Position numbers and translations under genes: made by a program
Shown: in pieces, positions 56,187 through 64,000 of the stretch
How positions within the stretch are numbered: position 1 is the stretch's first letter
How the letters are laid out: each line of letters starts with the position of its first letter
Source of the DNA: Tethya wilhelma
Lineage: Eukaryota; Porifera; Demospongiae; Tethyida; Tethyidae
Reading direction: 5' to 3'
Length of the DNA stretch: 64,000 nucleotides
NCBI GenBank assembly: GCA_964030475.1
Contig: CAXIPT010000003.1
Location: forward strand, 10,369,953 to 10,433,952
The notes under the pieces: generated by a model
Database searches by the model: none
Seen by the model: the letters and a program-made list of their open reading frames with translations, nothing else
What the model was told of the DNA's origin: nothing

Positions 56187-59100
56187 CTCCATCACCACCT
56201 ACAATAACAAGAGCAGTGAATACAGGCTCTACTTCAATACTCATTGAATGGACACCACCATCCTCGCCTAACGGCATAATTAGAGGCTACTTGATAACAT
56301 TTACCCAAATCAGTGGTATTTCAAACAGTACCCTACTGACTCAGAATATAACCAGTGGTACAATGGAATTTGAATTGACTGGCTTGGAATTCTTCACTAC
56401 CTATACCATATCAATTCAAGCACAAACTGTCGAGATTGGAAATTCCAGCAACAGTGTTAATGTTACAACAGACGAAGATGGTAAAGTTTGGCAGTACATT
56501 ATTATTGATAAAGTTCAGAAAATTCTGAGTCCAAATTCTAAAATTAATGCTAATAAACACCCCGTTTTAGTGTCTAAACGATTCGTTGCATGCAGTACTA
56601 ATAATTAATGATATGATATCATTTGCAAATATTGCCTAATATCTTCAATTCATTAATTAGATACTGAGAATTTTCCAGATCTTTTTAAGAATGTGTACAT
56701 ATAAACAAAGACAATTTGATTTCATGCATGCATGTTAGACTTGATGTGTTAATACATACACCCATTATGATAATGATAATAATTATCACATCATGCATGC
56801 AGCCCCATCTGCACCCGTAGACATACGGGCATTCAACACCACTTCCACTTCACTGAGGGTGGAATGGATTCCTCCAGCAAATCCCAATGGCATTATCCGT
56901 GGATATCGAATTTCATACTACAAAGCCTTAAGTAGTCCCCTTGCTGTGATGATCCAAGATGTGGGTGGAAATGAAACCAGCTATGAGTTGACTGGTCTTG
57001 AGGTCTTCACCACCTACTCCATTACAATTCAAGGACGAACAATCCAACTGGGAGAAGTTAGTTCTATTGTGAATGCAACAACTGATGAAGATGGTGAGAA
57101 ACACATGCAAAGTAGCTTTTCATTTATAATAGTTTTTTAAAAAAAACTTTTTTAACACTCTTTTGTTTGCAGCTCCCTCTCCACCAATTTCAGTACGGAT
57201 TTTTAACAGCAGCTCCACTTCTTTAGTAGTTGAATGGGAAATCCCAATTATGCCTAATGGTATTATCCAATCCTACTTGATAGTGTACTTTCCTATCGCA
57301 GTCAGCAATGGCACAATGAGTCAAGAAGTGGCTGGTAGTGAGACAAGATATGAGCTGACCAATCTTGAGATTTACACAAATTACTCAATAACTGTACAAG
57401 CGAGGACAATAAGACTCGGACAGGCTAGTTCTCCTGTGATTGTAACTACCGATGAAGATGGTAAGGCATGTACAGCAATAAAAATCTGCATACATCTCTT
57501 ATGGATCATGCATGCATGTAGTCTTAGATTTAACACAATGCTATTCTGATACATATAGCTCCTTCTGAACCCCTGGACATAAGGGGATTCAATACGAGTT
57601 CAACTTCACTGCATGTGGAGTGGAATCCACCAGCAAATCCAAATGGTATTATCCGAGCTTATCGAATTTCATACTACAAAACTTCAAGCAGTGATGACCC
57701 CCTTGCTGTGGTAACTGAGTATGTGGCTGGGAGTGAAACTAGCTATGAGCTGACTGGACTTGAGATCTACACAACTTACTCTATCTTTGTTCAAGGACGA
57801 ACAATAGAATGGGGAAATTCAAGTGTCACAGTGAATATTACCACAGAGGAAGACGGTTAGTGGACACATATATTGCACGTGAAAAACTATTAATTGCATG
57901 ATATGCATAATAATTTTCCCCAAACTAAGTTACTTGCACTGTACTAACATCATGCACCTATATGCACTCCAGCTCCTTCGCCACCAATATTGATAGGAGC
58001 CTTCAACACAAGCTCTACTTCTGTTAGGGTAGAATGGAATCCACCAACAAATCCAAATGGGATCATTAGAGGATATTTGATATCCTATTATCAGACTAGC
58101 AGCTCTCAGTCCATTATCACACAAGAAATACCTGGCAGCATGACAAGTTATGAGTTAACCGGTCTTCAAATTTTTACTACTTACACTATATCTATCCAAG
58201 GAAGAACCATTCGACTTGGAGAGTCCAGTATTTCAGTGAATGTTACAACTCATGAAGATGGTAAATATAAAAGAAAATGATACATGCACAAGGAGCGTAG
58301 TATTGTAACATGATAAATAATTGATATACTTATTCATTATTTTTATGCAGCTCCTTCTGAACCTCTACATGTAAGAGTATTCAACACCAGTTCTAGTTCA
58401 TTACGTGTCGAATGGAATATTCCAGAAACTTTAAATGGAATTATCCGAGGGTACAGAATTTCATACTACATAACTACCAACAATGAAGAACCCCTGACCC
58501 AAGATGTAGCTGGTAATGAAACAAGTTTTGAGTTGACAGCTTTGGAAATCTTCACAACCTACTCAGTCTTTGTTCAAGGACAAACAATTCTACTAGGCAA
58601 TGCAAGTGTCACTGTAAATGCAACTACCGAGGAAGATGGTATGTGCATGCATGCACGATAAAACGGTTGGCTAAGGTTTGGTATCAGAGTTGTTGTTTTT
58701 TCAAATTTTCTTTAACTACATACAGCTCCATCACCTCCAACAATGGTCAATGCTTTCAATACTAGCTCTAGATCACTGCGAGTGGAATGGAGTTCACCAG
58801 ACACACCAAATGGGATTATCCGAGGCTATCAAATTTCATACATTGAAACCAGCAATTCTGATTCTACACGTGTTGCGGTGATGACTCAGGATGTGGCAGG
58901 CAATGAAACCAGCTATGAGCTGACTGATCTTGAGATCTTTACCACCTACTCCATCTTTGTTCAAGGCCGGACTATAGTGTGGGGGGACTCTAGTATCATC
59001 ATGAACGTAACAACACAAGAAGACGGTATAATGTTACTGTGCATATTAAATTTATTATGATACCGGTAGTATATTTTAACTGCAGCGTTGAATTACCCAA

Positions 59101-61044
59101 AGTATATCAATTTTATCTACAGCCCCTTCACCACCAACAATTGTTAGAGCATTTAACACCACTTCAACCTCACTGAGAGTGGAATGGATTCCTCCAGTAA
59201 ATCCCAATGGCAATATCCGTGGATATCAAATTTCATACTACACAGCCTTAATCACTGATGAATCTCCTGCTATAATGACTCATGTAGTGGCTGGCAATGA
59301 AACTAGCTATGAGTTGACTGGTCTTGAGATCTTCACAACTTACTCCATTTTTTTGACAGGAAGGACCATTGTGTTTGGAGAAGTTAGCACAACAGTGAAT
59401 GTTACCACAGATGAAGATGGTAAGCAGCTGCTTTAATTTTTCTTATTTCTACATGTAGCATAATTACCAAGTAATTCCCACTGTAGTTCCAACACCACCA
59501 ATAAATGTCACAGCAACTGACCTAAACTCAACAACAATTCGAATATCGTGGAATCAACCGTCATCTCCAAATGGAATAGTTGTCCAATACACACTGTATT
59601 TTCGTCAAAAATTGACGACTTTTCAAGGATGGGATACAGTATCAGTACTACTGGAATCCATAAGCCCTCTTCTAAGCAGCTACACATATGAATTGACAGG
59701 ACTATTGGAGTTCACCCAGTATCAAGTTGCTGTCACATCTTCAACGAGAGTTGGTGAGAGTAACATGTCTCATCCCGTCATAGTTACAACAGATCCTGAG
59801 AGTTCAGACCCCCCAACAGCTGTTACAGCCCTACCCATTGACTCATCAACCATCCATATCTCTTGGGGCTTCCCAAATGTTTCTCGAGGAAGAATACAAG
59901 GCTATGTTGTTACAGTTAATGCTGTGAATCAAGATAATGTTCCAGTTGTTCGCCACAACATCACACTCAGCACTATAAATGACATGAGAAACCAAACAGC
60001 CGAGTTTGATACCCTTGATGTCTTCACCTGCTATTGGTTTGAAGTAGCTGCATATTCCTTTTCACAGCCAGGTGATGCCTTCCAAATACATCATGGATTG
60101 AATAGTCAACCAGTGATGGGATGTACATTTGATGAAGGTACAAAGACATGCATGACATTGTATAGCCCCAAAATTTATGAATGATGCATAGATACGTAAT
60201 GTAGCCTACATTATCTATGAATGATGTAATGAATGGATATGCACTTTACTCTTTACACTTAGATGTCTGGTTTCAACTTCGCATAAAGGAGTTAGGAAAA
60301 TTGAACTGTGATACTTGGGTCGTAAGTTTATTGGCATTTTTAAGTATTAAAAATTTTGCAGAAAGCCAATAGCTAAACTTTTAATAATTATTATGATCAA
60401 GTAGACCTACAATTACTATTATATAGAGCTCCATTCATTAGCTACTATGAGTTGTTTTGCTTTTTGTTTAGGAAGAAGATATTTCTGAAAAGTTAAAGAG
60501 TGTAGAATCATATATAGCAAGTAATGTGGAGACCCAATGCAAGTGTGGATTTGTCAAAAAATACATAAAAAGTGGAGCATTCCGCTGTTTTCACAGCTCT
60601 AAGAACTCAGTTACCTACCGAGGTGTACTAAATGGGTTTGGAAACACATCGAGTGATGATCTGATTGAAATGATTGAACAGTGGATCAGTAGAAATGTTA
60701 CGATTCCAATTCAAACAGTTCTAAGACCTATTGATAGCACATGTACTGTTCGTATTGCATCAGTAGATGCAGAGGAATGTTCAACTGCCACAAATAATAA
60801 TCGCAGCCCAACTGCTATCATTATCACTGTAATAATCATAACAATCGTATCACTTGTATCACTGTCAGTTGGGGTACTGCTCTTCATCAAGTTGAAGGTG
60901 AAAAAACAGATACAGGTGGAAGTATTGAGTACCTCAAAGCCTGGTGTCAGCTTAGACATTAATAATGGATCAGAGCTGCCACCAAAACTGGGTTATAAAG
61001 AACCTATGGCCACACAACTACCAGGAATGGTACTAGAAGACTGA
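56187..61044 (+). CDS. FN3-repeat transmembrane receptor B
   Basis: At least ten FN3 modules. Eight are single-exon modules starting at 56187, about 56802, 57172, 57559, 57972, 58351, 58726 and 59123. Each begins APS-PP/AP/EP, contains NPNGIIRGY-type and YELTGLEIFTTYSI-type blocks, and ends VNVTTDED. All join in phase 1 (G|CT), so they can be added or skipped without frame change. Two further modules share one exon (59487 on). Next are VWFQLRIKELGKLNCDTW, a Cys-bearing membrane-proximal domain nearly identical to receptor A, a transmembrane helix (IIITVIIITIVSLVSLSVGV) and a short tail ending LGYKEP...MVLED. No signal-peptide or Ig exon was seen upstream, where the foldback element and broken P450 lie. 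The gene may be 5'-truncated or may start within unrecognised sequence. Confidence 0.85.
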
Positions 61045-62534
61045 ACCATACATATTACACTGCTAAGTTCAACGTCTTTAAAATTAATGTCATTATTTTA
61101 TATACCAGGCTGTCAGGTTCTCAGTGTCAGCCCTCATGCAGCTATTTTTGTATAAATATTACTAATATATTTAATACTAAATTATTATACTATACATACA
61201 CTGTATTATACATATATGTATTATATATATATTTATTTGTGTACCATTCATAACCATCTAGTACAGATGTGTTTCTCCTCTGATTAATTCTGGCATGACT
61301 CAGAAGCGGGTGGCGAATTCTGGCCTCAGTAGTGTGTCATAGAGCTAGCTCACAAACTTCATACATGGTGGGCCATACCGGCCAGGAGTATATGTGCATA
61401 AAACAATTTAAGTCGACATAAAAGTAGATAGAGTATTGTGAAGTCTACCTTTCAAATTGTAAATTAAAGTTAATTGCTGCATGCTAAGGTCTTCATCTTC
61501 CATAGGACATTGAATTGATAATAATCTTATCATAATACTAGTGGGATCAAAATGATCAGGGGGCGAGCCTGAGGAATTAAGAGTTGCACATGTGTTTTGT
61601 TGTAACAAAGCCAATATTCTGCATGCGTGTGCTAGTACGCATGTGCATACGTGGCAAGCAGGATACAAAGCTGTTGATGTCTTGTGGCAAGTTGATGATA
61701 CCGAGAGCGCTCAGATGGATTGAAATATTGTTGTATGCTTGGAAAAGGTTCACCACTGACATGTCGTACAATCATGTGCTCTAAGTCATTGTTGTTTCAT
61801 ATTGTAGCCCAGATTAGTGGAAGTACAATTATTGGTGCAGTATGAGTCTGACAGTGTGTGATACTTTCACTAATGGTAGTTGTTGCTCTTGTTCTACAGA
61901 AGCGGTATAATATGATCATTGTTACTCATTGCTCTCCTCCTACTTCTGCTTCTCAGCAGCAAGCAGCATGCTGCCTGCTCTCTTGATCTTTCTGTTTTTG
62001 TTTCACTGTAAGTGTCTCTTACTGCTCTCTTCTTACTAACTTCTGCTCCTGTTTGCTTCAGCGTGCTGAATGCTCTCTCTTGCCTCAACTAATCCTCTTC
62101 TTCATTCGTGTGAAGCACATAATTATTACTGTTAGAATTATATATTTGCAGGTACTGTGCATTTTTTGCGTATTTTGGATTCTATGTATTTTTACTGATT
62201 AAATGTTTGCTTTTTTGTTGAAAATGCAGCCAAAGTGCGGTTTGTTGATGTTAGCATAATAGTAGAGAAGGAGCCAGGACTATAGCATGAAGTGGTTTAA
62301 AGTACACATAGTAATTATAATTATAGCAAAGTGGTTTACATTACTACACATGGTGTGGTGAAGTGGCTTGTACGTTGCTCGTACCTTCTTAGTGATATTC
62401 ATTACAGTTTGACTACGCGGATACGGTTAATTGCTCAGGTACATGACGTAATGGCTAGCTAGCTGTACCTTGCACCTTGACCTATGTATTATTGAGGGTC
62501 AAAGTTCACAAACAAGCTATTATACAAGACACTC
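61045..62534. other. 1.5-kb non-coding stretch
   Basis: AT-rich 3' flank of receptor B (61090-61240), then sequence with no exon-like signal on either strand. A Cys/Ser-rich frame around 61910-62090 reflects CT-rich sequence and lacks splice or start support. Confidence 0.4.
62496..62508 (+). promoter_or_regulatory. DR1-like site, distal, upstream of P450-6
   Basis: GGGTCAAAGTTCA fits the DR1 layout RGKTCA-A-RGKTCA. It lies 440 bp before the ATG and is preceded at 62478 by an inverted half-site TTGACCT. Confidence 0.4.
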
Positions 62535-62602
62535 TATGTCAATACGATACTCTCACTGTTGCTTTACCTCGGTGGTGAACTGGAATTGCTAGGTAGTCTA
62601 AG
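62535..62602 (+). pseudogene. relic of a P450 first exon
   Basis: ATACTCTCACTGTTGCTTTA then CCTCGGTGGTGAACTGGAAT matches the anchor exon of P450-6 (62953-63000) with several changes, and the match stops after GCTAGG. It is a decayed duplicate of exon 1, about 0.4 kb upstream of the intact one. Confidence 0.6.
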
Positions 62603-62793
62603 TGCATCTATTTGGCCGGGGCCAGCTCTATGAATAAACAACTTGACTTGCAATTGTAGAATCCACATCACTGCACAATTAAAGACAGTTATAATAAAAT
62701 CTAGTATGGATTTGCATAAACTAGGATTGTCCTACATCAAGTATGTAACAATTGGAGTAGCATCTGATTTTCCTAACCATAGCTAGATCTATA

Positions 62794-62806
62794 AGGTCAA
62801 AGTTCA
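62794..62806 (+). promoter_or_regulatory. DR1-like site, proximal, upstream of P450-6
   Basis: AGGTCAAAGTTCA is a near-consensus DR1 (AGGTCA-A-AGTTCA), 143 bp upstream of the P450-6 ATG. Both its flank (CACAAA) and core match the distal copy at 62496, so the two may derive from the same promoter duplication that left the exon relic. Confidence 0.45.
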
Positions 62807-62948
62807 CAAAATTTTTAATAATTGCCTCAGCAGCAAATTAACTATTAAAAATTGTACCGATCAGCTGACATGATGGGATGTCTCAAAAGCAACTACAGTC
62901 AATCTCTAAGTATTCTGAAGCGAACAAATATACCTATTCTTGTACACT

Positions 62949-64000
62949 ATGTCCACTATACTCTCAGTATTGCTCTACCTCGGTGGTGGACTGGTATTGC
63001 TGGTTCTCATGGCCTTCCTGCTCTACAGTGCCTACATTTATTACATCCACAGAAAATACTCTCACTTACCAGGACCCAAGTTGAAAAGGTAAAGTTCAAG
63101 TATGCAAATTTGTTTGCAGGGTGTTTACAGTTATGCTAAGCTTAATTGTTTCTAATATCTGTTCTTGTTCTACCTTGTGGTGTAGTTTTTACTTTGGGAA
63201 TGTTGGTGATATATATCAGGCACGAAAGGATACTGGGAACACTGAACTTCCCTTCTCCTTTTTGTTGTTGAAATGGTAACAATGCATGTCCAGCAAATTG
63301 TAGCTATACATGAAAGATTTTGTTTTAAATCCATATTCAGGTACCAAGAGGTTGGAAGCTGCTCTGCGTTTGTAATCTATTTCCTTCACCTCCCAGTTGT
63401 GTGCATTATGGGCTCAGATGATATCAAGGTAAATTAATGTGGTCCAGTCTGGTATGCACAATAAGTTATGAAAAATATCCAAAAACTGATCATACAATAT
63501 AAATTGTTGGGTTGTAGGATCTGATAATGGAAGTGAGGAACGACAAACACCCAAGAAATATCAACCCACTCAAAAAACTTCTTGGGGAAAGGTACTTGTG
63601 AAGCTAGTATGAATATGTACCAAATATTTATACACTTAAGAGCATGCCAGATCAGACAGGGTTTCCCATAATGTATCTTCCCTCACATGACCAATCTCAT
63701 AACTCAACTACAGCTGCTCATGCATAATGATAAACAAGAATTTTAAAGTGTGGAGTTATAAGGAAGCAGTCAAGTTGGTAACCCTGTCCAATCTCAGGCG
63801 GAAAATATTTTTGACCCCTTTGTAGATTTGCCGGCAACAGTATTGTGACTATCCTGGACTATGATACTTGGAAGCCAAGAAGGAGACTTTATGATTCAGC
63901 ATTCAATAGGAGGTACGATTAATAATCACTTATGCCCTTACAATGTTTGCCAATTAACTATGTGTTTGTTTTCACAGCTACTTAAAAACCTTCATCACTC
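62949..64000 (+). CDS. CYP46-like P450-6 (5' part, runs off window)
   Basis: Exon 1 (62949-63088) encodes the anchor MSTILSVLLYLGGGLVLLVL and SHLPGPKLKR. The next exons give YFGNVGDIYQARKDTGN, YQEVGSCSAFVIYFLH, DLIMEVRNDKHPRN and AGNSIVTILDYDTWKPRRRL (helix C). The exon beginning YLKTFIT is cut by the window end. All junctions checked are in frame. It is the intact sister of P450-5, from which it differs by having the unshifted hinge and the helix-C exon. Membrane-anchored sterol/lipid oxidation is inferred from the family. Confidence 0.88.

Overview
The window looks like nuclear DNA of an early-branching animal, most likely a demosponge such as Amphimedon queenslandica (inference; no database was searched). 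It is AT-rich, with small exons, short GT-AG introns, abundant (TG)n microsatellites and many small palindromic repeats. Animal genes are recognisable by motif: leukotriene A4 hydrolase (LTA4H), FEM1, CEP41, CYP46-like cytochromes P450, and Ig/fibronectin-III receptors. The sequence is a draft assembly. There are eight single-base N joins (5791, 20002, 24004, 26589, 39971, 43451, 52093, 52914) and a 314-base gap (39262-39575). At least one join creates a near-certain artefactual duplication.

Layout, left to right. (1) 164-2176: a pogo/Tigger-like transposase with an intact DD35D triad, followed in frame after one TGA by a PHD finger. (2) 2689-14068, minus strand: an array of LTA4H-like zinc aminopeptidase genes, made of one exon-1 fragment and two full copies (A and B). 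Copy B carries a natural Phe where copy A and human LTA4H carry Tyr378. (3) 14248-16212: a single-exon FEM1-like CUL2 substrate receptor. (4) 16512-19558: CEP41, a ciliary tubulin-modification factor. (5) 19.6-28.3 kb: a repeat-rich zone with foldback elements, a MITE, the 3' part of a proline/tyrosine-rich PH-type adaptor, and a partial CEP41 copy broken by a large inverted repeat. (6) 28.8-46.2 kb, minus strand: a tandem CYP46-like P450 cluster. Two genes look complete, and a third unit has its N-terminal exon block duplicated around nested transposons. (7) 46.5-49.9 kb: Ig+FN3 receptor A (minus). (8) 50.7-54.2 kb: a broken P450 (plus). (9) 54.2-55.8 kb: a giant foldback element. (10) 56.2-61.0 kb: FN3 receptor B (plus), with ten FN3 modules. 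(11) 62.9 kb to the end: another P450 (plus), running off the window.

The P450 and FN3-receptor segment is organised as an inverted duplication with its centre near 50.3 kb. The two receptors share an almost identical membrane-proximal ectodomain, even at silent sites, but have unrelated transmembrane and cytoplasmic parts. Direct-repeat-1 nuclear-receptor-like sites occur upstream of P450 genes. A shared TATA/GGTCGTC-like block lies 55-95 bp upstream of three neighbouring start codons (LTA4H-A, LTA4H-B, FEM1). Nested transposon insertions can be dated against each other because paralogous copies preserve the empty sites.
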